A DNA stretch of 64,000 nucleotides from Cristatella mucedo. Taxonomy: Eukaryota > Bryozoa > Phylactolaemata > Cristatellidae. The first letter of the stretch is position 1. Each line of letters opens with the position of its first letter. The notes beneath the pieces are model-generated. The model made no database searches, was not told the DNA's origin, and saw nothing but the letters and a program-made list of their open reading frames with translations. The position numbers and the translations under genes were made by a program. This document shows positions 36,466 to 47,762 of the stretch, piece by piece. The DNA is taken from NCBI GenBank assembly GCA_009760855.2, contig WPIO01000007.1, forward strand, positions 3,910,001 through 3,974,000, read 5' to 3'.

Positions 36466-37401
36466 CTCTCCTGCGTAGCTGTACTTGGCTTTCAAAATCT
36501 GCCGATAGAGGCGAGTTCGGTCGTCGTCGTAGAACGGCATGGCGCCGCTCAGCAGAATGTACGCGATCACGCCGACGGCCCACAGGTCGACCGGGCTGCT
36601 GTAGGGCTTTCGCGCCAGAATCTCGGGCGCTATGTACTCCGGCGTGCCGCACGTTGTTTGCATGAACTCGTCCGACGTCCTCTTGGCGGCGCTCAGGCCA
36701 AAGTCCGTTATCATGATCCTCGAGTCGTGGCCGGGATGGTAGTAGAGCAGATTCTCTGGCTTCACGTCCCGGTGCGTTATGCCCAGGCCGTGCAGGTACC
36801 GGAGGCCGGACAGCACCATCCGGACGACGCTGGCCGCGTCCTTTTCGGCGAAGAAGCCCTTGCTGATGATTCGGTCTAGCACGTCGCCGCCGGTGGCCAG
36901 CTCCATGACCATGTACACCTTGTCCTTGCTCTCGAACACCTCCACGAGCAGGATGACGTTCGGATGCTTGACGCGCCGCAGCACTCTCAGCTCCGCCTCG
37001 ATCACGTCCCTGCCGAGCGTGCGCTCGATCATCTTTATGGCGTACGGCTGCTTCGTGACTTTGTTCTCCACGCGGACGACGCGACTGAAACTGCCGCGAC
37101 CGATTAGCGCCTTGATGTCGTACTTGGCAGTCACGCGGTGGTCGAAGCGAAATCGGCACGACTTGGCCTTCTCCTGCTGCGGCTGCGGCGGCTGCTGCTG
37201 CGGCTGCCCGTTCTTGCGGACGGCGTCTCCCGATTTGCCGCTGCTGACGCCATCCGAGTTCTCGACGACGCCCTCGCCATCGCCGTTGCCCCGATCATCC
37301 GCCGAACCGGGAAGGACGTCGGTCGCCGGAGCGAACACCGGTTGCACGCCCGGTCCGTCGTCGTAATCGTCAACTGCTAGCTTGCTGTTTAAGCAGCCCA
37401 T
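36466..37401 (-). CDS. PSKH1: PSKH1 protein serine kinase, coding exon 1
   Basis: Exon 1 encodes residues 1-312 of a PSKH1 orthologue, a CaMK-group Ser/Thr kinase; the human protein is linked to Golgi, centrosome and nuclear speckle. I chose the ATG at 37401 because it gives MGCLNSK, matching the myristoylated and palmitoylated MGC..S start of vertebrate PSKH1, with G at -3 and +4. Residues 20-80 are a variable, Gln/Pro-rich linker. The kinase domain starts near residue 94: glycine loop GRGSFS (101-106), VAIK-type lysine K123, alpha-C glutamate E137, catalytic HRDVKPEN with D212 (V replaces the usual L), DFG at 233-235, CGTPEYIAPE with APE at 258-260, and DLWAVGV near 272. The exon ends after GAG (Glu312) at a GTAGCC donor (36465-36464), phase 0. 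Codons are GC-rich against AT-rich surroundings. All catalytic residues are present, so an active kinase is expected. Identity is very secure; function is by family. Confidence 0.95.
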
Positions 37402-38117
37402 GTCACGGCTCCTCCGGCGAACGAAGCGCAAGCAGTCATCGCGGAATGGCACTCCCCATAGGATAGGTCGGGGGCAGCGGTACTCGAAAGCTCGCAGTCA
37501 ACATCAGCTACTCGCTAAAGCCAGGCAACTAATCCCACAGTTGTAGGGGAGGGGACACCTGAGCTGCCTACCGTAGAGGCTGAGTTCGTGCGCCGAGCGA
37601 AATAGTTCTCGACGCTGCACTACTTCGCTGCACTGCTTTCGAGTAAATTCTTGCAAGGCGAACCACCGCGTGGTGGTGAAGACCTCGTCTACTACTGCGC
37701 GTACAATTTGCGATTTTAGTTTTCCGTCGATTCCCCGTTGCGACTCGAGTCACGCGCCTCCGTCAGCCGGGTGGGAGGAGGGCACTCAGTTATTGTTGCG
37801 CTGACCCCGTGATTGTTCGCAGCGGGACAATGGCGGGTATCTTAAGTTAGTGCATCCGTTATCCGGGTCGGCAGGGCTGTGACCCCCAGCTGTGCGGAGG
37901 TACTGTTACATCAGGGGTGTAGAGGTTTCCACGATCCGACAGAACTAGGCTGCAAACAATTCGCTCGAAACGGAGCTAATCCTTGCTGACGTGAGACAAA
38001 TACAGGCGAAGCCTTGAATCTTTGGACCTAGGCTGGCGACATGTAGGGGGCCTGCACAAATCAAGCGGATGTGCCGACAGTAGTGCAACTCGGCAGCAAC
38101 GAAGAAAAAAATGCGAG
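37402..38117 (-). other. PSKH1 5' flank and upstream DNA
   Basis: The first 350 bases or so upstream of the PSKH1 start are richer in CpG than the surroundings, which fits a 5' UTR and promoter, and the sequence GCCGTGACATGG gives a fair start context. I see no TATA box at a convincing distance and cannot place the transcription start or any 5' UTR intron. Beyond about 37800 nothing recognisable is present before the SINE at 38118. Confidence 0.4.
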
Positions 38118-38272
38118 TTGATTTAACAGCCTCTATTTGTATAGCGACAGAAGAGCCTCTATTGCTATCACCACCCCTTGCAGCGGTGAATCGCCCACCG
38201 CAGGATCGAAGCCACGACCTCGGGACCGTGGTCGTGAAAAGCAACCATCTTACTTAGTGTGCCATTGCGGCT
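38118..38272 (-). mobile_element. SINE family B, full length
   Basis: On the minus strand: head GCCGCAATGGCACACTAAGT, palindromic GACCACGGTCCCGAGGTCGT, B-box region GGCTTCGATCCTG, then GGTGGTGATAGCAATAGAGG and the tail GCTATACAAATAGAGGCTGT. This copy shows the undivided form of the SINE split at 11884-12533. Confidence 0.87.
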
Positions 38273-40000
38273 CACTAAATCGCACACCTAAAGATAGCAG
38301 GTCCATTTCCGAGGCATTGAGCAGCATATTAGGCAGCTACGGAGGGTTACATGTGTCCAGCGTCAGCCATAGAGTACAGCGACTGTCGTACAGCACTCTG
38401 AGCACCACTGCACTGCCGACCACTGCTAAGCCTCTGGCGCATCAGAGTTCCTATTAAACGACTAGGGCTTAATAACGACTAACCGTAGATTATGACACAC
38501 CAGGTTCGTAGCCCTAATGGCTAAGGAACCGCGGAATCAATGGTGGAGCCACGGCCCGGTAGCTGCCCAACCGTGCGGGGCGGGGCATTTACCGCCCCCC
38601 TCCCCCCCCCCCGTGGGGTACCGACCTGGACAGTCCCTATTTTTAAGCGCCGTCCGAGCGTCATTACCCCAACCGCGGCTAGACCTCGTTGTGAGCCAGA
38701 TCTCGGCCTAATGGAGGCCGATTGTTGGAAACACTAGTACTGGCGTGGACAACAACCGGCTGCACCACTTTGGCTTCCAGATCGCTAACGCACAAGCCAG
38801 CCGCTTCGGCACCGCCACCGAGTCCACCTTTATTAGCCTATACCCGCGAATGATCTCGGCAAGCTTCCTTCATCTCTGATTTGTAAGTGCACCTTAGCGT
38901 CTGGTGAGCTAGCAGGTGTAACAAGACTTTATTTTTAGGGTGAAAAAATAAAAAAAAACTCGAAAGCACGAGGCTCCTCTGCTTCTTCTGCAGTCCATCG
39001 GTGTTTATGAATGAGCTCTACTGAAATATAGTTTTTCTTAAGTCTCGGCAGAGTAAATGGGGAGGATTTCTCTCGCGGTTGTTTTTCTGTGAGTTGTCTA
39101 CGATAGCTACGTATATACTAATCTATCTTTGCTCTCTTTTATTCCTTTTGCTCTCTCCTCATTTCTATCCAAATTTAGCGCTTCATCAGTTTTGGTAACT
39201 TCTTATTTTTGGTCGTTCCCAAATGAAATTGACTTTTAAGCATACAATGAATTTTGCCATTAGTATTTATATTCATGAGTTGCTTTCTTACCACTGGGCA
39301 CGGACTAGTGGGAAGAATCGAATACGAAATTGGATCGATTAGCAAGCACATTCAAAATTATGTTGGTAGATATGCACGGCTGACGCAATAATCAGTCAGT
39401 TACATCTCGAACCTTCCTCTGGAGTAGTTGATCTCGCGAGGTGGGATATAAAGTCAGTCAATATCATGGAAGAATGCGGGCCTAAATCTGAGGCATGGAC
39501 AATTGCTGTTGCACCCTGCTATTGTCTGCGTGAGTTGCAGCGACTTTCTAATTCACTAGCCTCGCTTCGAAGTAATAGCTCCACCAGTATCAGTCGATGT
39601 GAATGCATTTAGCTGTGAGGTATAGCACCATTTACTAGCAAATTTTTTGTGCGAAGGTTATCAATCCGGTGCCATTAAACGCAATCGTTGCCGTGCACCA
39701 TTAGCTGCAGTAAAGGTCACAAGTAAGTTTTGACCTGTGACGATTTCGGCTACATACGACACTATCGACCCTCGTCTGTATATCGCAATTCGCAACATAG
39801 TTCCGTGCGTTGAACCAAACCTATTTGTATTTCTCGCCATCTCCGCAAACCTTAGAAATTACAAAGAAGAAGTTAGCTTGAAATTGAAATATTACAGTGA
39901 CCTCCACATGCCTATTAAAAAACTTAAAACTCAAGCTAGTTTGAATACACGGACGCACGCACGTACGCGCACACACACGAATATAGATATAGTGTCACAC

Positions 40001-40002
<2 letters not shown>
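38273..40002. other. unassigned DNA
   Basis: It includes a C-rich run near 38588-38612. No gene or element recognised. Confidence 0.3.

Positions 40003-40040
<38 letters not shown>
40003..40040 (+). repeat. (AT)n microsatellite
   Basis: About 19 AT units, directly abutting the palindromic element at 40041. Confidence 0.95.
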
Positions 40041-40044
<4 letters not shown>

Positions 40045-40170
40045 TTTGTGAAATAATACCAACTAATTTTACATGTTTTCAGTATAATCTATAAAACCAT
40101 ATATATATTTATAGTTTTATAGAGTATATTGAGAAAACGTAAAATTGATTGGTATTATTTCCCGAACACT
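40041..40170. mobile_element. palindromic MITE-like element
   Basis: Two arms of about 57 bases, AGTGTTTGTGAAATAATACC ... at the left and the near-complement ending GGTATTATTTCCCGAACACT at the right, are separated by a short AT-rich loop. The left end abuts TA-rich DNA as a Tc1/mariner-type MITE would, but no clean right-hand TA is seen. No coding capacity. Confidence 0.7.
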
Positions 40171-41118
40171 CCGATAAGGCAGTGAACAAAATCCTATACC
40201 CCATGACAAAACCACACCGAAATGTATTGTTCGGGTTAATCTCCAGTCTCGTTTCGAGAACGATAATATAATATATAATATATATTATAATGTAATAAAA
40301 ATCACGACCACCCCGGTCGTTCTTTAAACACCATTGCGTGACTGCAAGGGGAGAGTTGAACACCTATTCCAGGGCAAAAATTAAGCGGCGAGCAAGCTAT
40401 GGAAGTGACGGCACGCAGTGACGTCTGAGCTCGTATCAGTATCAGATATCGTATCGTATCGTATCAGTATCAGTATCAGTATCAGTATCGTATCAGAGCG
40501 AGCGGAAGCGTAGCAACTCCGGACGCTGTCAGCGCTGTCGAACGGCTCCACCGCCGCTTCGGCTTCCGCATTCAATGGCCTTTCCAAAATGAGGACGCTC
40601 GGTAAATTATTGCTCTCGTCATTCGGTTGTGAGTCACTACACTCGCTGCTCTTTCTGCGTACACAAGTCCCGGCCCGATGCTGAGCGGTGGGCCGACGGC
40701 GACTCACCCTACATAGAGCTGACGTGGCCTGCGCTCCGGTCGCTGCGTGCCTCCTTCAATGCAGCTTCACGGTCGATCCTATGAGGGACTCAATCGTGGC
40801 GGCGGAGACCTACCCCCCCCCCATTTGGCTATAGAGTTTAGGCTGACTGGAAAGTTCGCAGCCGTTCGCTCGTCGCTCTGTGGCCGTTGCTCACAATGTG
40901 GCTTTAGTCGGCAGATTAAAATAAGAAGAGTTTTGCGGAATGAATCAGCTGTTTGGCTGCCATCGCTTTAGTTGACGTAGGCTGGGTCCACTACAGAAGT
41001 TGCGAGTTCGGCATGGCGAGTTTCCCTTGCCGAGGAAATGTACCAAGCAATCAAAATGGCATGCGCACGATACCTCAGTCGCGCCGACAGCGTATTCGCC
41101 TCTAAGTTTAACATGCTA
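40171..41118. other. unassigned DNA with a short satellite
   Basis: At about 40435-40495 there are repeated ATCAGT and ATCGT units. An open minus-strand frame 40707-40381 runs through them and ends at a GGTGAGT-like site, but no product is recognised. Confidence 0.3.
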
Positions 41119-41119
41119 A

Positions 41120-41201
<82 letters not shown>
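41119..41201 (+). repeat. (TA)n(TG)n microsatellite
   Basis: A short TA run leads into about 35 TG units. Confidence 0.97.
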
Positions 41202-41203
<2 letters not shown>

Positions 41204-41691
41204 AATTCGTTTGTCTATCCAGGTGTTTCACATATGCCGCTGGGGTCGCCCCCACGGCCCGGTCATCAAGAATGCATTTACCTTGACCTCAGTCATCAAA
41301 GGCCATTTGTTATCGGCCTCCTTAAAAGAGCTGTTCGGCGCCAAATGACCGAGTAGGGACACGAGTCTCACCAAGTTATGTAGGTGCACCAACCGTTTCA
41401 GCATTTTTCGTATACGAGACAGAGCATTCGCAATGACTCTGATAGCTGTGTTTTTTGTATTTCCATCAAAGACATCAAAGACGATGCAATAAACATGCTG
41501 AAAGCTGCGTGTGAGGAGAAAGTGGACGTCGCGAGTCTGCATATTGTTGCTAGTCTAGCAAAATTACATCTTAAGTGTGAGGCCGGGTTTCAGATTGCAA
41601 CGGTAGCTAGCTAGGCAAATCCTCACCGACACTCACTAATGATATATATCAGTTAGTAACGTGACCTGCCAGTAACTCACAACGCAAGCTT
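41202..41691. other. unassigned DNA
   Basis: An acceptor-like TTTTTTGTATTTCCATCAAAG at about 41452-41472 precedes an open stretch reading AACEEKVDVASLHIVASLAK; not recognised and not called. Confidence 0.25.
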
Positions 41692-41922
41692 GTAATAATA
41701 ATAATAATAATAGTAGTAATAATAATACATTTGCATCGCGCCCTCAGATAACTTCATCTCTTTCTAGATATTTCCAAAATATTATAAAGCTAGCATAATC
41801 AAACGAGTAGTGGTAACATGCACAGTGTGAGCATCCGTAAAATGGCTAGTGGTAGCATGCGTTGTGTCAGCACGCATAAGCACTTTAAAGACAAATCACA
41901 AGGACTCAGAAAATGCTGTGAG
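41692..41922 (-). mobile_element. L2 family 1 LINE 3' UTR fragment
   Basis: Minus-strand tail with (ATT)n at plus 41693-41730, a damaged hairpin, and the GCTGACAC ... GCATGCTACCACTA 3' UTR repeat motif. It is 5'-truncated at about the stop codon. Confidence 0.8.
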
Positions 41923-42282
41923 GATAATGTAGATTTCGTGAGCGATCTCTTTGTCTGGTATAAGTGCATGGGCAGTTCTGATGCATTATGGCAGTAGACC
42001 CATTCTCTTATTCTTACATCACTAAGGACGTTCGTGTTGCTACGAATCTGTTGTACTTATCCGAAAAATTGTCAGGATATGAATGAAAATGTTTCACCCA
42101 GAACCGGTGGCTTATATTACCATACCGGTGGCTGTGAGTTTCTTATTTACACATTTTAGCGGTCAGTGCATTTGTAGAATTAGGAAAGTCTACTCTCCTA
42201 CAGCATTCAAATTTTCCTCAATAATGCTGGATAAAAAGTTTCGGCAGCTGTGAAAAAATTCACAGACAAGAAAAGTCCTAAG
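41923..42282. other. unassigned DNA
   Basis: Nothing recognised. Confidence 0.3.
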
Positions 42283-42434
42283 ACAGCCGACCGAGGTCAA
42301 GGTGCTCACCTTTCACCATCGAGGTCGAGGTGCTCTCCTTTGAAGATTGAGGACGTGGCACGAGCTCTGCAGTATATGTAAAACGCCTGGATAGAGCTTC
42401 AGTTCTCTTAGGGTGCTATACAAATGAATGATAG
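42283..42434 (+). mobile_element. SINE family A, rearranged head
   Basis: The tail (AAACGCCTGGATAGAGC ... TTCTCTTAGGGTGCTATACA) is clear. The head is partly duplicated: the GAGGTCaAGGTGCTCaCCTTT stretch occurs twice in a row. Confidence 0.7.
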
Positions 42435-44040
42435 CACTTGGCTCTATTCTAAATAAGCGCCGAACGAAGACCGCCACTCTTGACAAATGCATGGCGTTCA
42501 ATAAGAAATACCTGCTAACCAACATTCAGGAGCTACCAATAAACTCTCGAGGCCGAAAAAGTCTGGGCTGAGAAAAGCTGCCAACATTATTTCACTTTGT
42601 TTGACCTATTTAATGAGGTTGTTAAGTCCTTTAATGGGGAGTTAACCTATTGTCCACATGGAAATGATAACGAGGCTGCTCTCGCCGCCGCTCTTGCGCT
42701 ATTGTTGGTCAAATTTGTAAGAATTGCATACCTTTCTATAACGTACTCAAACTTTAATATGCGAATCTATGCTGCGCCACCAGGAATAACTTCGAGTCAA
42801 AGCCTCAGTGGCGTGCAGCAAGAGCGCCACTGGACACTGGTCTCTCACGCTGCTTGTTTTTGCCGCCGTCCATTCTCGAAGCGTGTCTTGCGATGTGGGC
42901 TCTCATTGGAACGACGATTTCCTTCCCGCGTGCCAGGAAGGAGTGCTTCTCCTGTGCTTCACGACAAACGCAGCGAGACGCAGCCGACGTCAATGTCCAC
43001 TGGCAGCAGTTCCTGCGGTGCGGGCTGCCGCTGGGACGACAGTCGTGCCCTGTGAGCCGGGAAGGAGTTTGCTGCGCTACACAAAGGCAGCAGGACGCTG
43101 AAAAATAATCTCCCCTAGCTCGTATGCAGGGGATTTAATTTTATTTCCCAACCCCTCCAAGAAGGGACTCGGAGAGACCTGCACAGTGGGAGCGCACTGT
43201 GCCGCTTGTGCTCAATGAAGAATATAGAGTTAACACTTCCATTCGGAAGACATCTAGATGTTTGCTCACGTATGCTCACGCTAAGTCATTATCTCGGCCT
43301 TACGTAGGCACCACGTATTGGGAGCCTAAAAGCGACACTCAGCACTCAGCTTTTCGTACCTTCTCTCTCGAATGCTTGCAGTTGATTTTCAAACACAATA
43401 GATAGTGGCGGAGCCAGCGTTAAATTTTAATGTGTCGGAGCACGAGCGGAAAGATTTTCATGTAGGCTGTGCTAGACTCGCAATTAAGAAAGCATTACAG
43501 CACGAAATCACAACTTTTACTCGACACGAGCTCGACGGGTGCTGATCGAGTGGAATTAAAAAATAATTTCGTCGTTGATGACGGTCAAGGGGGCGTAGGA
43601 CCAGGGAATGGCCCAGGTCGCTGCCCCGCTGTGGCGGACTAATGCCCACGTGCCCCCTGGCTCCGCCTCCGGCTAAGGACTATTCTAAGTTTGGAGTGGT
43701 CGTACCCGCAGGTTTAAATTTTCATGAGTTATTAAATCTACACTTTTAGCCTAATAAGCTTTTAATCAAATAAGAATGCGTATATAGTAAGGCCGATCTC
43801 CTATAATTACATCACGAGTACAACTGCTGTAAATCAGAGGTGCACAGTGAAATCGGAAAGTTATAATCTATTACAAGACTTAGATAAAGGATGGTTCTCC
43901 CAACGGTATCTTGCAAGACAGCAATCTGCATCAAATAATCAGTCGCTCCCCAGAATCACCACGCACTTTACTCGGATGACCGTTTCAAAGTTGATAAACT
44001 AACTTGCAGAGCCTGTTGACAAGAAACGGATGCCAATTTA
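42435..44040. other. unassigned DNA with a cysteine-rich ORF
   Basis: A segment at about 42850-43110 is open in several frames. One frame (from the ATG at 42890) has a CFSC ... C ... C ... CC pattern before its stop at 43108. No other gene or repeat recognised. Confidence 0.3.
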
Positions 44041-45256
44041 ACAGTCTCGAGAGAATATCCCTAGGCCGGGGTATACTTGGGGTTAAAATGGCCTTCGCCA
44101 CCTTATAAACCAGATGAATTTTTTTGGGCTAGGGCACTTTACATCCCTCTAGACCAAATCATACTCAACATACTACTAGTTTTGAGCGATACAGACATGA
44201 ATCTTTAGTGACGGCTCACAAATCTGGGCTTCGCCGACCTTGGCACCTCATTCTCTGCTCTCCCCGTTCTTATCTTAAGGCAATCATTACTCCGATCTCT
44301 CACCTGCCTCGTCTTTTATAAAAACTGTTTCTTAAGTCGGAATGTTGGCTACCGTATGTGCACTGAAAGCCCTCGGGCTATGTGTATGCTTTAGAAAACT
44401 CTCCAGTGTAACAATGCATCCCTCGATTTAAAAAGGAATCTTGCACACCCAGGATTCACTTTCCGGTTCTAAGGGCGGCCGCCCGTGTCGCCCTGCAGTT
44501 GCGGGATTTTCACTATTTGGCTCTCAATCCACAAAACCGCAAGTTGTCTCTGGCTCCAGATCGTATTTGTCTGCTCAATTTGAGTTGTATGTGTCCCGTA
44601 TTTTAAATTACAGAGCGTCGGCGATCGATCCTTCCGTTCAGTAGGACCAAGGCACCGAACTCGCTCCCACACTCTCTTCTTGCTTGAACCCTAGCATATA
44701 ACAAACGCTGCTCCAGGCACTGTTAATGATGACTGTAAGATCACCCTTTGGGACAGCAGCAGGCGTATAGGTTAGCATAGCAGTTATAGTTATAGTTATA
44801 GTTATAGCATAGCAGTTAGGTATAGCAGTAGAGGTTAGCAGGAGGAAGAGCGAGGAGTTAGGCTGCAGTCCAAGGAGAAGATAAGCGAGGAGGACGACCT
44901 CTGGTTGTCTGCTGTCATGACCTCAGTGTCCATCACTGATACGAGTGCTGTGTCGCAGAACCTCTCCTCGCCGATGCATTCTTAATTGTGTCAATTTTAA
45001 ATTGCCATGGGCCAAGGGAGCGCCACTTGCCTACAAAGCTAGAGATCGTTACCATGCTTAACGGTCAAAAACAATTAAAAGAGTTAGTTAACAATACAAG
45101 AATGTCATTCTCCGCGTCATCTTTCAGACAGGGTATATTCTGGTCTGGGAGGGTGTAGTTTGACCTAGCCTGTTGTACACCCCGGGTATAAAGTGGTTAA
45201 GGCCGTTTTAACTTCGTTTTAACCTCTGGGCGGGGTGTACTCTGGCATGTCACATC
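44041..45256 (+). mobile_element. element E, copy 1 (TIR element)
   Basis: This copy and the one at 47763-48798 are inverted homologues along their length. The left end (44041-44165) and right end (about 45125-45256) are inverted repeats of each other, containing GGGTTAAAATGG-type and GGCACTTTACATCCCTC-type motifs. Shared internal landmarks are TAGTTTTGA..GA.ACA, AATCTTTA.GTGACGGCT, GACAGCAGCAGGCGTA, GGTTAGCAGGAGGAAG and GCGCCACTTGCC. About 385 extra bases (about 44300-44690) with a family 2 LINE piece are absent from copy 2. A (TTATAG)n run lies at 44783-44808. No transposase seen. Confidence 0.7.
44310..44420 (+). mobile_element. L2 family 2 fragment inside element E copy 1
   Basis: GAATGTTGGCTACCGTATGT, then a GAAAACTCTCCAGTGTAACA end, matches the family 2 region just before its terminal ACACCCAC segment. 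It lies in the part of E copy 1 that copy 2 lacks. Confidence 0.5.
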
Positions 45257-45354
45257 GTTATAAATCTTTCTTCCGTTATGGTTGCCGGGCTTGGGGGGTT
45301 CCTGAATTGTGACGACCACGAACCCCAAGTATCATAAACTTGGTTGCTAAGCTC

Positions 45355-45820
45355 ATTTGCCGTCATGCCATCAGGCCAAGCATCGTGCCACCCGCTTTTC
45401 AGAATCCAACAGTCTACAAATACCCCGTAAAAATCTCAAATCCTTTGGAGACCGTGAATTTAGCTCGTATGCTCCCAAAGCCTGGAACTCCCTCCCGACC
45501 TGCGTCAGAACATCCCCCGACCTGACCACATTTAAAAGGAACCTAAAAACACACCTATTTAGGACAGCATTTACTGGGTCCCTGTGATTCGTTTTTTCAC
45601 GTGCTTATGCGTGCTGACACTGTGCATGCTGCCACTAACCACATTTGCATGCTGACCCTGTGCATGTCACCCCTAACCATGTTATTCATTTTGTTTGTTT
45701 ATCAAGCATGATATTACTCACCATTCAATTACATTTCCCTTTGCAGAAAATGTAAAGCGCCTAGAGAGATTGAGTTCTCTGAGGGCGCTTTATCAAGTGC
45801 ATTATTATTATTATTATTTT
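45355..45820 (+). mobile_element. L2 family 1 LINE 3' end
   Basis: A 76-codon open frame (45357-45587: ending in [20 protein letters not shown]) is followed by the 3' UTR, hairpin and (ATT)n. The reading frame is intact to the stop. Confidence 0.9.
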
Positions 45821-46197
45821 TATATGCGATCCTGGGCACGAACAACCTTCCAGCTCGACTTTTTCCACACGTCACCCAATTCGACAAAAATGGCCCACTC
45901 TACTAAAACTGGCGAAACCAATTTGTTAATTGTACGCTGCTTCTGCTACGAGCAGGGGTGCCGCAGTCTCAATGTCCGGGTTGCAAACACAGCCACTAAC
46001 GGTGCTAGCCCAGCCGACGCATGACAAATACTGGTAAAACCCCGAGGTATTGCGGTTAGTAACTTGTAAATGCAGCACTAATGCAGCTAGGAACGCCGAC
46101 AATAGCTTAACACGGCAGCAACGAAGCACATCCTTACCTTACGATAGCAAGTCCAAATCAATAGCTCAGAGACGTCTATTCGACGACGACGGAGGTT

Positions 46198-47608
46198 TGC
46201 AGGGTTCTAGTGCCAGCCATAGGGCACAACAACTCGACATGGCGCCCGGAGGGCCACAGAACTACTTAACGGCGCCGAAAAGCCACGACATCCGCCTGGC
46301 TCGAAGCCTCGAGCTCAACTCTTCGAGCTCAAGTGACTGACTATTGCACGACTTCGTTTTATGTGCTGCCAAAACTGCAGCGGAGCCAGAATGTTCAGGT
46401 GGAGTAAGTCCTGCCCACGATGACAAACACTTTGGAAATCGCAAGTCCTTCAGTCGCGACGGCTCGGTATAGATTTATACTTATGCGACTACCTCGTCAT
46501 TCCCTGTGATTCGTCCTTGATGTGCTTATGCGTGCTGACACTGTGCATGCTGCCACTAACCACATTTGCATGTTGACGCTGTGCATGTCACCCCTAACCA
46601 TGTTATTCATTTTGTTTGTTTGTCAAGCACGATTTTACTCACCATTCAATTGCATTTCTCTTTGCAGCAAATGTAAAGCGCCTAGAGAGAGATTTCGTTC
46701 TCTGAGGGCGCTTTATCAAGTGCATTATTATTATTATTATTATTCACCGTCGCGGCCATTTCTTTCTAAGCATACAGCAACGTTGCATCGTTGACGTGGT
46801 CCGAAACCATCGTGATTTGAAGGCGTGTCTTGATTAGTTCACCGAATTAGTGCACTAAATACATTTGAGCCTTGGCTGGTGACATCGGCTGATGTCGAAT
46901 AAATAAGCGGCACGAGCTTGTACAGTGTAAGTCAAAGTATCGCCTCGGCATTTCCTGACTCTTCGAGAATGACTAACGATCGAGACGTTCTTCAGCACCG
47001 AGTATATTTTCTTAAGAAAGCTTTGCAGGGTTCTAGTGCCAGCCATAGGGCACAACAACTCGACATGGCGCCCGGAGGGCCACAGAACTACTTAACGGCG
47101 CCGAAAAGCCACTGGTGCAACATCCGCCTGGCTCGAAGCCTCGAGCTCAACTCTTCGAGCTCAAGTGACTGACTATTGCACGACTTCGTTTTATGTGCTG
47201 CCAAAACTGCAGCGGAGCCAGAATGTTCAGGTGGAGTAAGTCCTGCCCACGATGACAAACACTTTAGAAATCGCAAGTCCTTCAGTCGCGACGGCTCGGT
47301 ATAGATTTATACTTATGTGACTACCTCGTCATTCGTCACCGTGGCGGCCATTTCTTTCTAAGCATACAGCAACGTGGAATCGTTGAGGTGGTCCGAAACC
47401 ACTGTGATTTGAAGGCGTGTCTTGATTAGCATTAATGCACCGAATACATTTGAGCCTTGGCTGGTGACATCGGCTGATGTCGAATAAATAAGCGGCAGGA
47501 GCTTGTACAGTGTAAGTCAAAGTATCGCCTCGGCATTTCCTGACTCTTCGAGAATGACTGACGATCGAGACGTTCTTCAGCGCAGTGTATATTTTCTTAA
47601 GAAAGCTT
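46198..47608. repeat. 585-bp tandem duplication
   Basis: Unit 1 is 46198-47023 and unit 2 is 47024-47608. Both start TGCAGGGTTCTAGTGCCAGC and end CTTAAGAAAGCTT, with only scattered differences, such as CACGACATC against CACTGGTGCAACATC. Unit 1 is 241 bases longer, exactly accounted for by a LINE 3' UTR insertion at 46503-46743. The unit has no recognised coding function. Confidence 0.92.
46503..46743 (+). mobile_element. L2 family 1 LINE 3' UTR, with empty-site reference
   Basis: It starts CCTGTGATTCGTCCTTGATG just past the LINE stop codon and runs through the 3' UTR to the hairpin and (ATT)n. The same position in the second unit of the tandem duplication (about 47332-47336) lacks it. Confidence 0.92.
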
Positions 47609-47762
47609 CGAAGCTGCAGTCTCAAGAAGATACAACTATCGTACGTTGGCTTAATCTAGGCGGCTCCCTTGGGATTAGCGGTTGACGAATGATATTACAT
47701 GGTGGAGCCCGGCGGCCCGACAAGACTTGTGATGGGGCAAGCGTCGGTCCCGCGCTCCTCTG

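Noticed and set aside
36278-37159. A 293-codon frame overlapping PSKH1 exon 1 in another frame
   Set aside because: It is the frame-shifted shadow of a GC-rich kinase exon; the kinase frame has all catalytic motifs.
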